Source: Pigmentiphaga litoralis
GTDB lineage: Bacteria; Pseudomonadota; Gammaproteobacteria; Burkholderiales; Burkholderiaceae_B
DNA length: 64,000 nt
Direction: 5' to 3'
NCBI RefSeq assembly: GCF_014651835.1
Contig: NZ_BMXQ01000001.1
Span: 62,001-126,000 of the forward strand
Made by a program: the position numbers and the translations under genes
Shown here: piece by piece, positions 56,749 to 64,000 of the stretch
Numbering within the stretch: the first letter of the stretch is position 1
Layout of the letters: every line of letters begins with the position of its first letter
Notes under the pieces: generated by a model
Databases searched by the model: none
Told to the model about the DNA's origin: nothing
The model's input: only the letters and a program-made list of their open reading frames with translations

Positions 56749-57447
56749 TCAACGTGGCACGTCGTTGAGCGAGTCGTAGTACTTGAGGCCGGCTTCTTCC
56801 AGCTTCGGGCGCATCTTGTAGATGTCCAGGCCCAGTTCGCCGGAAGCCAGGCGGGCGCGTTTGCCTTCTTCTTCAGAGGCGCGCTTTTCGGCCTTGACCA
56901 GCACGGCGGCGATCTGGGCATTGGGCACGATTACAACGCCGTCGTCGTCGGCCACGACCGCGTCACCCGGAGTGACGAGGCCGCCTGCGCAAACGACGGG
57001 AATGTTGACCGAACCCAATGTGGCCTTGACGGTGCCGCGCGGATTGACCGCCTTGGACCAGACCGGGAAGCCCATTTCCTGCAGAGTCGCGATGTCGCGC
57101 ACGCCTGCATCGATGATGAGGCCGACCACGCCACGCGACTGCAGGGACGTGGCGAGCAGGTCGCCGAACATGCCGTCGCTGTTGTCGGTGGTGCAGGCCA
57201 CGACGAGCACGTCGCCCGGCGAGCACAGTTCAACGGCAACGTGCAGCATCCAGTTGTCGCCGGGCTGGGCCAGCACCGTCACGGCCGCCCCGGCGATCGA
57301 CGCGCCCGGGTAGATCGGGCGCATGTAGGGCTTGAGCAGGCCGACGCGGCCCATGGCTTCGTGCACCGTGGCCGAGCCCAGCTTGGCCAGCCTGGCGGCG
57401 GCGCCTTCGGGCAGGGCGGGTTTGTTCTTGACTGCGACTCCGATCAT
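56749..57447 (-). CDS. ligK: 4-carboxy-4-hydroxy-2-oxoadipate aldolase/oxaloacetate decarboxylase
   Basis: A 232-residue RraA-like class II aldolase. It cleaves 4-carboxy-4-hydroxy-2-oxoadipate to pyruvate and oxaloacetate, the last step of the protocatechuate 4,5- and gallate pathways. Family features are GSATVHEAMGRVGLLKPYMRPIYPG, a phosphate/metal-binding loop DGMFGDLLATS, and GLIIDAGVRDIATLQEMGFPVW with the metal-binding Arg-Asp. The length is typical. It lies between the Bug receptor and the LigI-like gene, all leftward. Confidence 0.9.
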   Translation of the reverse strand: MIGVAVKNKPALPEGAAARLAKLGSATVHEAMGRVGLLKPYMRPIYPGASIAGAAVTVLAQPGDNWMLHVAVELCSPGDVLVVACTTDNSDGMFGDLLATSLQSRGVVGLIIDAGVRDIATLQEMGFPVWSKAVNPRGTVKATLGSVNIPVVCAGGLVTPGDAVVADDDGVVIVPNAQIAAVLVKAEKRASEEEGKRARLASGELGLDIYKMRPKLEEAGLKYYDSLNDVPR

Positions 57448-57545
57448 GGCAACTCCGAGGTCACTGAGGATGACGCGCGCCGGACAGGCACCGGCGGCGA
57501 TTTGAATGGGGTGTGGGGATATAGAGGTGGTGCAGGGGGGAACGC

Positions 57546-57571
57546 CCCGCGCCGGGATGACCCGGCGCGGG
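57546..57571 (-). terminator. Strong hairpin after the Bug receptor gene
   Basis: An 11-bp perfect stem CCCGCGCCGGG/CCCGGCGCGGG with loop ATGA, ten bases after the receptor stop. It may lower transcription into ligK or stabilise the receptor mRNA. Confidence 0.45.
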
Positions 57572-57580
57572 TACTGCGCA

Positions 57581-58558
57581 TTACATGAGCTTTTCGATCT
57601 TGGCCGTGTCGATCACCTTGCGCCACTTGTCGATTTCAGTGACGAGGTACTTCGAGAACTCTTCTGGCGTGGTCGTCTGCGGCGTCAGGCCCAGTTCGGT
57701 CAGCTTCTTGTTGGTGGCAGGATCGGCCACCACGTCACGCACCGCTTTGTTGAGCTTGGCAACGATGGCCGGCGGCGTGCCCGTCTTGACCGCGATACCG
57801 TTCCACGAGGTGGCCACATAATTGGGCACGCCCGATTCCGCAATGGTCGGGACGTCCGGGAACATGGGGTTGCGCTTGGCCGAACCGATGCCGATCACGC
57901 GCAGGTCGCCGCTCTTGATGTTGCCGATGATCGCCGGCACCGTTTCGAACATGACCTGGACGTTGTTGCCGCGGACTGCAGACAGCACTTCGCCGCTTGA
58001 CTTGAACGGCACCACCGGCACGGTAAGGCCCGACGTGGTGCGGAACAGTTCAGCCGACAGTTGTTGCGTGCTGCCAACACCGATCGTGCCGATATTGAAG
58101 CCGTCGGGGTTCTTGCGGGCGCTGGCCATGGCATCGGCAATGGTCTTGATCGGACTCTTGGCATCCACCGCCGCCACGATGTCGAACGAACCGATCAGCG
58201 ACACCATCTGGAATTGTTTGACCGGATCGTACGGCAGCGAACGGAACATCGACGGGCTGACCGCGCTCTGGTTGCTGACCAGGAACAGGCTATAGCCGTC
58301 GGCGTCGCTGCGCAGCATGTTTTGCGCGCCGCTGATGCCGCCTGCGCCGGCGTAGTTCTCAACCACAACCGCCTTGCCGAGCTTTTCCGCCAGGCCCTGG
58401 GCCACGACGCGCGCGGTCACGTCCGCTACACCGCCCGGGCCGAAGGGCACGACGATGCGCAGAGGCTTGGTGGGGTAATCCTGGGCGTTGGCGCCGGTGG
58501 TAGCGATCATCCCGAAGGCGAGGCCTGCGCACAGGCGAGCGAGCATAGAGCGTTTCAT
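57581..58558 (-). CDS. Bug family periplasmic solute-binding receptor (TctC-like)
   Basis: A 325-residue periplasmic receptor with a signal peptide cleaved near ANAQD. YPTKPLRIVVPFGPGGVADVTARVV and VENYAGAGGISG are the Bug ligand loops. It is the first gene of the leftward set with ligK and ligI and is divergent from a LysR gene, so it probably captures the compound whose breakdown these enzymes finish, such as an aromatic acid or pyrone dicarboxylate. No TctAB membrane partners are nearby. It shares only the family pattern with the Bug receptor at 5.9 kb. Confidence 0.92.
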   Translation of the reverse strand: MKRSMLARLCAGLAFGMIATTGANAQDYPTKPLRIVVPFGPGGVADVTARVVAQGLAEKLGKAVVVENYAGAGGISGAQNMLRSDADGYSLFLVSNQSAVSPSMFRSLPYDPVKQFQMVSLIGSFDIVAAVDAKSPIKTIADAMASARKNPDGFNIGTIGVGSTQQLSAELFRTTSGLTVPVVPFKSSGEVLSAVRGNNVQVMFETVPAIIGNIKSGDLRVIGIGSAKRNPMFPDVPTIAESGVPNYVATSWNGIAVKTGTPPAIVAKLNKAVRDVVADPATNKKLTELGLTPQTTTPEEFSKYLVTEIDKWRKVIDTAKIEKLM

Positions 58559-58673
58559 GTCTTCCTCTTATGGTGGAAGCCGGCGTGGATCCTTTGCAGC
58601 GCATGGTCCTGCCGACATTCTCGAAACTACGTGTCGTCAATACAGTGATTGTGGGCCCTTACGACCCTCCAGA

Positions 58674-58692
58674 ATAGACAATACTCTACTAT
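58674..58692. promoter_or_regulatory. LysR-type operator candidate
   Basis: ATAG-N11-CTAT, a dyad of the T-N11-A form bound by LysR regulators, lies in the divergent intergenic region 55 bases before the LysR gene and 115 before the Bug gene. Flanking CAG/CTG extend the symmetry. Confidence 0.5.
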
Positions 58693-58747
58693 CTGTTATG
58701 TTTAAAACGAATGATCCTCATTAGACGGGTCATCGCCGGAGCACATC

Positions 58748-59665
58748 ATGGAATTAAGGCAGCTGGAATGCTTTGTTCGCGTCGTCGAACTGGGCAGCGT
58801 CACCCGGGCGGCCATCACGCTGAATCTGTCGCAACCTGTGGTCAGCAGGCACGTGCGGCAGCTGGAAGTCGAACTGAAAGAGCATCTGCTGTCGCGCAAT
58901 GGCCGAGGCGTCTCGCCCACCGATGCCGGCAGGCGCCTGCTGGAGCGGGGCAAGGGCATCCTGCACCAGGTGGAGCTGGCCAAGCAGGAAGTCGAAGAGC
59001 AGCGCGCGTCCCCCAGCGGGAAAGTCGTGGTGGGGATGCCACCCAGTGTCGGCAAGGCCATGACGGTGAATCTGGTGACCCAGTTTCGCGAGCACTTTCC
59101 CAAGGCGTCGCTGGGCGTGATCGAGGCGCTGACCGTGTCCATGCATGAATGGCTGCTGCTGGGCCGCCTGGACTTCGCCTTGCTCTACAACCCGCCGATC
59201 AGCCAGCAGGTCATCTCCGAACATGTGTGGTCCGAAGACCTGTACCTGATCGGCGCCGATGTCCCCCACCGTCCCATGCCTGCCGAAGTGCCGATGGCCG
59301 AGTTGCCGGCGTGGCCGGTGATCGTGCCCAGCCAGCCCAATGCGCTGCGCAACCTGGCGGAAGTGGAATGTGCGCGCCTGGGCGTCAAGCTGAACATCAC
59401 GCTGGAAGTCGATTCGATCGAGTCCTTGCTGGACCTGGTCGACCGCGGCATGGGCTACGCCATCCTGTCGCGCAACGCCATTCTTGGGCGGGCGCAGCGG
59501 CCGAACCTTCGGGCCGCGCATATCGTCTCGCCCAATCTGGGCAGTCGGCTGGTGATCGCCTCGTCGGCACAGCGTCCCCTGACGCGGCTGGCGCAGGGCA
59601 CGATGGAGCTGATCAAGGCGCAGATCCTGGCGGGTGGGCTTCAGGGCGACCGGCGCCGGGGATAA
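58748..59665 (+). CDS. LysR family transcriptional regulator
   Basis: A 305-residue LysR regulator. The helix-turn-helix is at residues 1-60 (MELRQLECFVRVVELGSVTRAAITLNLSQPVVSRHVRQLEVEL) and the substrate-binding domain from about 90 (GKVVVGMPPSVGK) to the end. It is divergent from the Bug-ligK-ligI set, the usual layout for a LysR activator and its target, with a LysR-box-like dyad between them. The inducer is probably the pathway substrate. GGAG precedes the ATG. Confidence 0.93.
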   Translation: MELRQLECFVRVVELGSVTRAAITLNLSQPVVSRHVRQLEVELKEHLLSRNGRGVSPTDAGRRLLERGKGILHQVELAKQEVEEQRASPSGKVVVGMPPSVGKAMTVNLVTQFREHFPKASLGVIEALTVSMHEWLLLGRLDFALLYNPPISQQVISEHVWSEDLYLIGADVPHRPMPAEVPMAELPAWPVIVPSQPNALRNLAEVECARLGVKLNITLEVDSIESLLDLVDRGMGYAILSRNAILGRAQRPNLRAAHIVSPNLGSRLVIASSAQRPLTRLAQGTMELIKAQILAGGLQGDRRRG

Positions 59666-59838
59666 CGACTGTTCCGTGCATGCTATCGTCGGCGGCGCTG
59701 ACGGCGTCCTGAACGCTGTCGGCCTGTCCGCGGGTGCTCGCCCCTGCGGCCGCAGCAATGTTTACCGACAATACCTTGCTGTTGAGCAGGAATGCTTCTT
59801 GCGCAGTCCCGTCGTGCCACTTTTACCGAGCGAGGCTT

Positions 59839-60600
59839 ATGTCGGAGACTACCCAGCCCTTGACCATCCGTATCCTGACGGTCAACACGCACAAGGGGTT
59901 CACTTTTTTCAACCGGCGGTTCATTTTGCATGAGCTGCGCGATGCCGTCCGCAACGTGGCGGCTGACGTGGTATTCCTGCAGGAAGTGCTCGGCACGCAT
60001 GACAAGCATTCGAACCGGTACACCAACTGGCCCGAGGTGTCGCAGTACGAGTTCCTGGCGGATACGATCTGGACCGACTTTGCGTATGGCCAGAATGCCG
60101 TCTATCCGGCCGGCCACCATGGCAATGCCTTGCTGTCGAAGTTTCCGATCCTGCGTTACGAGAACCGCGATGCTTCTGTCAGCGGTCCGGAACGCCGTGG
60201 CCTGCTGCATTGTGTACTGAAGGGTCCGAACGACATCGAGATCCACGCCGTCTGCGTCCACCTGGGATTGCAGGAAGGGCACCGCCGGCAGCAACTCGAG
60301 ATGTTGTGCGAACTGATCCGTGCCGAGGTGCCGGACAACGCGCCACTGATCATTGCAGGCGATTTCAACGATTGGCGCATGCGCGCCGGACAGATCCTGA
60401 AAAAGGGCGCAGGCCTGGAAGAGGTGTTTGTCGAAGCCCATGGACGCGAGCGCAAGACTTTTCCGGCGCGCTTTCCCTTGCTGGCGCTCGACCGCATCTA
60501 CGTGCGCAACGTGCGGATCCACCAGCCGGTGGCTCTGAGCATGCGCCCGTGGTCCCATCTGTCCGACCATGCGCCGCTGGCTGCGGAGTTGACACTATGA
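59839..60600 (+). CDS. ybhP: Endonuclease/exonuclease/phosphatase family protein YbhP
   Basis: A 253-residue EEP-fold hydrolase with the metal and catalytic residues in [20 protein letters not shown], and the final SDHAPL. E. coli YbhP sits in the same position before clsB and ybhN, so a role with membrane lipids is likely, though its reaction is not defined. GAGG lies before ATG 59839; the longer frame from 59734 has no homology. It overlaps clsB by four bases. Confidence 0.9.
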   Translation: MSETTQPLTIRILTVNTHKGFTFFNRRFILHELRDAVRNVAADVVFLQEVLGTHDKHSNRYTNWPEVSQYEFLADTIWTDFAYGQNAVYPAGHHGNALLSKFPILRYENRDASVSGPERRGLLHCVLKGPNDIEIHAVCVHLGLQEGHRRQQLEMLCELIRAEVPDNAPLIIAGDFNDWRMRAGQILKKGAGLEEVFVEAHGRERKTFPARFPLLALDRIYVRNVRIHQPVALSMRPWSHLSDHAPLAAELTL

Positions 60601-61841
60601 AATGGGAATGGGTGCCGGGCAACCGGATCCGCCTGCTGGAAAACGGCGAGGACTTCTTTCCTCGTGTGTTCGAAGCGATTGCGAATGCCAAGAAAGAAGT
60701 GCTGCTCGAAACCTTTATCCTGTTCGAGGACAAAGTAGGATTCGAGCTGCGCGACGTGCTTGTCGCGGCGGCGCAGCGCGGTGTCGAAGTCCTGGTCACG
60801 GTGGACGGCTACGGGTCGAGCGAATTGACGCCGGAGTTCCTGGCGTCGCTGACGACCGCCGGCGTGCGTTTCCATGTCTTCGACCCCCGCCCCAAGGTGC
60901 TGGGCATGCGCACCAACTTGTTCCGGCGCATGCACCGCAAGATCGTGGTGGTGGATGGCGAGATCGGGTTCATTGGCGGGATCAACTATTCCGCCGAACA
61001 CCTGGGCGACTTCGGACCGCAAGCCAAGCAGGACTATGCGGTCGAGGTCGAAGGCCCGATCGTTGACACCATCCACCGCTTTGCGCGCGCCGTGCTGACG
61101 CAGCCCGACCGTCGTCGCCGCTGGCGGGGCCGGGCCGACACGCCCTCGGTCACGCAAAATCGCGACACCGCGGGCGACGCGCAGGCGCTGTTCGTGACAC
61201 GTGACAACGAGCGGCACCATACCGACATCGAACAGCACTACCGGATCGCCATTCGCGCGGCACGCAGTGAAATCACGATCGCCAACGCCTATTTCTTTCC
61301 GGGCTACCGATTGCTGCGCGACCTGGCCAAGGCCGCGAGACGTGGTGTGAAGGTCACGCTGATTCTGCAGGGCGAACCCGACATGCCGATCGTGAAGGTC
61401 GCGGCGCATCTGCTGCACGACTATCTGCTGTCGGCAGGCGTGACCATCTATGAATATTGCCAACGGCCCCTGCATGGCAAGGTGGCCTACGCCGATGACG
61501 AATGGTCGACCGTGGGATCGAGCAACCTGGACCCGCTCAGCCTGTCCTTGAACCTCGAAGCGAACCTGATCATTCGCGACAAGCCGTTCAACGCCGTGCT
61601 GCGGGAACGCCTTCAGTACCTGATCGCCCATCACTGCAAGAAGATCGAGCCCGAGCCCGGCCGCCGCCGTTCCATCTGGCGCCTGACGCTGGGCTTTCTG
61701 GTGTTTCACGTGCTGCGCCGTTTCCCGGCATGGATAGGCTGGTTGCCTGCCCACACGCCGCGCCTGGCGCGTGTCACGCCGCCCCCGCAGGCACTGGCAG
61801 AAAAGGCCGATACCGAGCGGGGGGCCGCATGCGAATCCTGA
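60597..61841 (+). CDS. clsB: Cardiolipin synthase ClsB
   Basis: A 414-residue phospholipase D superfamily enzyme that joins two phosphatidylglycerol molecules, or related lipids, at the inner membrane. Two HKD motifs are intact: [16 protein letters not shown] and [18 protein letters not shown]. No N-terminal membrane helices are present, as is typical of ClsB; a hydrophobic stretch near the end ([19 protein letters not shown]) may anchor it. The ATG overlaps ybhP (ATGA), giving the ybhP-clsB-ybhN order of E. coli. Confidence 0.94.
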   Translation: MKWEWVPGNRIRLLENGEDFFPRVFEAIANAKKEVLLETFILFEDKVGFELRDVLVAAAQRGVEVLVTVDGYGSSELTPEFLASLTTAGVRFHVFDPRPKVLGMRTNLFRRMHRKIVVVDGEIGFIGGINYSAEHLGDFGPQAKQDYAVEVEGPIVDTIHRFARAVLTQPDRRRRWRGRADTPSVTQNRDTAGDAQALFVTRDNERHHTDIEQHYRIAIRAARSEITIANAYFFPGYRLLRDLAKAARRGVKVTLILQGEPDMPIVKVAAHLLHDYLLSAGVTIYEYCQRPLHGKVAYADDEWSTVGSSNLDPLSLSLNLEANLIIRDKPFNAVLRERLQYLIAHHCKKIEPEPGRRRSIWRLTLGFLVFHVLRRFPAWIGWLPAHTPRLARVTPPPQALAEKADTERGAACES

Positions 61842-61857
61842 ACCCGGGGCGCCAGCC

Positions 61858-62832
61858 ATGACCGACGCGGTGCATCCGCAAGACGCTGCGCAGGGCGCAA
61901 AAAAGCCGTGGTGGCCCTGGGCCAAACGACTGCTGACCCTGGTGTTCTTTGTTCTGGTGATCTGGCTGCTTGTCACCCAGGCCCGGTCGGTTGACTGGGG
62001 AGAAGTGCGCGAGTCCATCACGGCCTACAAGACGTCGACCCTCGCGCTGGCCGTCCTGCTGGCCGCGGCCAGTCACCTGCTGTTCAGTTCGTTCGACCTG
62101 CTCGGGCGCCTGTACACCCAGCATGGATTGAGCAAGCTGAAGGTGCTGCTGGTCGCGTCGATCAGCTACGTGTTCACACTGAATCTGGGCGCGCTGGTGG
62201 GCGGCGTGGGCTTCCGCTATCGGCTGTATACGCGGCTGGGGCTCGACAAGGGCGTCATCACGCGGGTGTATGCCTTGAGCGTGATCAGCAATTGGCTGGG
62301 CTACTTCGTGCTGGGCGGTGCGGCGTTTCTGTTCGCGCCGATCGACGTGCCCGATGGCTGGAAGGTCGGATCGACGGCGCTGCAGGTGCTGGGCGCGGCC
62401 TTGCTGGCGATCGCGGTGGTGTATTTCTGCCTGTGCGCCTTTTCCAAGAAACGTACGTACACGATTCGCAAGCAGGAACTGACGCTGCCCGGTTTCCGGC
62501 TTGCCGCAACGCAGTGCGCGATTTCGGTGGTGAACTGGTCGATCATGGCCAGCATCATCTACTTGCTGTTGCAGCAGAAAATCGAGTTCACGGCGGTGCT
62601 GACGGTGCTGCTGATGAGCGCCGTGGCAGGGGTGCTGACCCACGTTCCGGCGGGGTTGGGCGTGCTGGAAGCCGTCTTCATCGCGATGCTGGGCGACCGG
62701 ATGCCCGCTTCGGCGCTGTTGGCCGCCTTGCTGGCCTATCGGGCGATTTACTATCTCATTCCCCTGGTGATCGGGACGGTGGCCTACGCGGTGACCGAAG
62801 CGCGCGCCAAGAAAATGAAGCAGGCGGGCTGA
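61858..62832 (+). CDS. ybhN: Lysylphosphatidylglycerol synthase-like TM protein YbhN
   Basis: A 324-residue integral membrane protein with about eight helices, of the UPF0104/LPG-synthase TM (flippase-like) family. SYVFTLNLGALVGGVGFRYRLYTRLGL and THVPAGLGVLEAVFIAMLG are its signature blocks. It lacks the MprF catalytic domain, so it is not a lysyltransferase. Its position after clsB suggests a role in phospholipid placement or flipping. The start at 61858 is 16 bases after the clsB stop. Confidence 0.9.
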   Translation: MTDAVHPQDAAQGAKKPWWPWAKRLLTLVFFVLVIWLLVTQARSVDWGEVRESITAYKTSTLALAVLLAAASHLLFSSFDLLGRLYTQHGLSKLKVLLVASISYVFTLNLGALVGGVGFRYRLYTRLGLDKGVITRVYALSVISNWLGYFVLGGAAFLFAPIDVPDGWKVGSTALQVLGAALLAIAVVYFCLCAFSKKRTYTIRKQELTLPGFRLAATQCAISVVNWSIMASIIYLLLQQKIEFTAVLTVLLMSAVAGVLTHVPAGLGVLEAVFIAMLGDRMPASALLAALLAYRAIYYLIPLVIGTVAYAVTEARAKKMKQAG

Positions 62833-62842
62833 GCCCGACGCC

Positions 62843-64000
62843 ATGTTGCCTTACCGTGGACCCCCTTTGCCCGTGACCATGCCGCCTTCCGCCACACCTT
62901 CCCACTCCGCCGCGTCCGCTTCGGTCGGCATGGCCGCACCGCCTTCGGCGGGGCGGTCGCGCCGCTGGGAACTCGACGCCCTGCGCGGCCTTATGCTGGT
63001 GCTGATGCTCTCGACGCATCTGCCCACCTTTTTTGCCCTGCCCCTGGGCCAGCCCTTCGGCTTCGTATCGGCCGCCGAAGGCTTTGTGATGCTGTCGGCC
63101 TACATGGCGGGCCTGGTCTACACGCAGCGATCCATGAAGGACGGCATTCCCGCCATGCGCAAGGCCTTCCTGCGGCGCGCGCTGGTGGTCTACCTGTGCC
63201 AGGCGGCGTCGCTGCTGTTCCTGTTCACGGTGATCGCCTGGCTGGGCATGACCTTCGACCAGGCGGCTGCCCGCAACCTGATTTCCTTCTACCTGGCACA
63301 CCCCGGCACAGGCCTGTGGACATCGCTGCTGCTCATCTATAACCCGCCGCTGCTCGATATCCTTCCGATCTACGTCATGTTCATGCTGCTCAGCCCCTGG
63401 GTGCTGGCGTATGGCCTGCAGCACGGCTGGCGCGCCATCGCGGCCTTGAGCGGCGCGCTGTGGGTGGCGACGCAGTTCGGGCTGTCCAAGGTCTTGTACG
63501 ACTGGCTGGTGGCCATGACGGGCCTGTCGGTGCCGTTTCGCGAGACCGGGTCGTTCGAGACGTTTGCGTGGCAAGCCTTGTGGATCTTTGGCTTGTGGAT
63601 GGGCGCCCGGCATGCCCAAACGCCAGCCGAAGCGCGCGGCGCATTCCCGCGCTGGCTGGTCAACGCGTCCATCGTCATTGCCGTGGTGTTCTTTATCTGG
63701 CGCCACCTGACCGGCCAGGAACCGTTCGCGATGGGTCACCCGGTCAACTTCATCTTCGACAAGTGGCATCTGGGCCCGATGCGTCTGATCGACTTTTTTG
63801 CCCTGATGATCCTGGTGATTCACTTCGAATCGTGGCTCAAGGCCCGTGCCCCGCGGATGAAATGGCTGGAGACGATGGGCGCCGCGTCCTTGCCAGTGTT
63901 CTGTGCGCACCTGGTGCTGGTGCTGCTGGCGCTGGCCCTGTTGGGCGAGACCAATCCCGACCGCCCGATGTGGATCGATCCGGTCATGTTCGTGGGCTGC
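62843..64000 (+). CDS. opgC: OpgC-type acyltransferase (3' end outside window)
   Basis: An open frame of 386 codons from ATG 62843 to the window end. RRWELDALRGLMLVLMLSTHLP and GFVSAAEGFVMLSAYMAGLVY are the N-terminal blocks of the OpgC family, membrane acyltransferases that decorate osmoregulated periplasmic glucans, in some bacteria with succinyl groups. About ten hydrophobic helices are visible. The 40 residues before the conserved part are Pro/Ser/Ala-rich, so the true start may be the ATG at 62879. It lies 10 bases after ybhN and is probably co-transcribed. No opgGH genes are in view. Confidence 0.85.
   Translation, partial: MLPYRGPPLPVTMPPSATPSHSAASASVGMAAPPSAGRSRRWELDALRGLMLVLMLSTHLPTFFALPLGQPFGFVSAAEGFVMLSAYMAGLVYTQRSMKDGIPAMRKAFLRRALVVYLCQAASLLFLFTVIAWLGMTFDQAAARNLISFYLAHPGTGLWTSLLLIYNPPLLDILPIYVMFMLLSPWVLAYGLQHGWRAIAALSGALWVATQFGLSKVLYDWLVAMTGLSVPFRETGSFETFAWQALWIFGLWMGARHAQTPAEARGAFPRWLVNASIVIAVVFFIWRHLTGQEPFAMGHPVNFIFDKWHLGPMRLIDFFALMILVIHFESWLKARAPRMKWLETMGAASLPVFCAHLVLVLLALALLGETNPDRPMWIDPVMFVGC

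Overview
The window is a contiguous piece of a high-GC betaproteobacterial chromosome, most likely from the Alcaligenaceae (Bordetella/Achromobacter-like). The clues are two Bug-type tricarboxylate-transporter receptors, a phasin, an overlapping aat-bpt pair, the order scpB-rluB-(leader)-rimP-nusA-infB-rbfA-truB-typA, and compact ATGA-overlapping operons. Long antisense ORFs are everywhere; these are the usual G+C-rich shadows and are left out.

Layout. 1-8.2 kb: 3' part of hrpA, a thioredoxin-like protein, an EI24 membrane protein overlapping a molybdopterin-binding (CinA-like) protein, a phasin with operator-like repeats, an EamA exporter, a Bug receptor and the PBP7-type endopeptidase pbpG. 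8.3-14.5 kb, leftward: an IclR regulator, then the operon nudix-aat-bpt-pyrD-tas, preceded by a TSUP permease. An initiator tRNA-Met with its own promoter and terminator sits at 14.7 kb. 14.9-21.6 kb, leftward: a complete siaABCD signalling operon (phosphatase, kinase, phospho-switch, diguanylate cyclase) with a large hybrid histidine kinase fused on at the 3' end. 21.9-35.2 kb: a DUF1488-like small gene, ynfA, then scpB-rluB and the rimP-nusA-infB-rbfA-truB-typA translation/transcription block, separated by an 860-base leader with its own strong promoter and a terminator. 35.3-44.1 kb: a phospholipase C preceded by a lipoprotein remnant, a chemoreceptor, a GNAT enzyme, and a TonB receptor/PepSY membrane protein iron-uptake pair. 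44.1-46.2 kb: an AT-richer insert carrying a lone DUF4365 nuclease-fold protein. 46.2-48.8 kb: puuD-like urate hydroxylase and fabV.

The most striking region is 48.87-55.6 kb. A TPP riboswitch precedes a six-gene same-strand cluster: a LuxE-like acyl-protein synthetase, a LuxC-like acyl reductase, a NitT/TauT-type ABC importer (ATPase, permease, NMT1/THI5-like binding protein) and an SDR. No luciferase genes are present. The riboswitch and the binding-protein family point to thiamine or thiamine-pyrimidine salvage. The enzymes predict carboxylate to thioester to aldehyde to alcohol. I infer a thiamine-controlled carboxylate-reduction salvage route, which I do not know to be described.

55.7-59.7 kb holds a LysR-controlled set of a Bug receptor, a LigK-type aldolase and a LigI-type lactonase for an aromatic-derived dicarboxylate. 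59.8-62.8 kb is the ybhP-clsB-ybhN lipid operon, and the window ends inside an OpgC-type acyltransferase. No CRISPR array, insertion sequence or prophage was seen.
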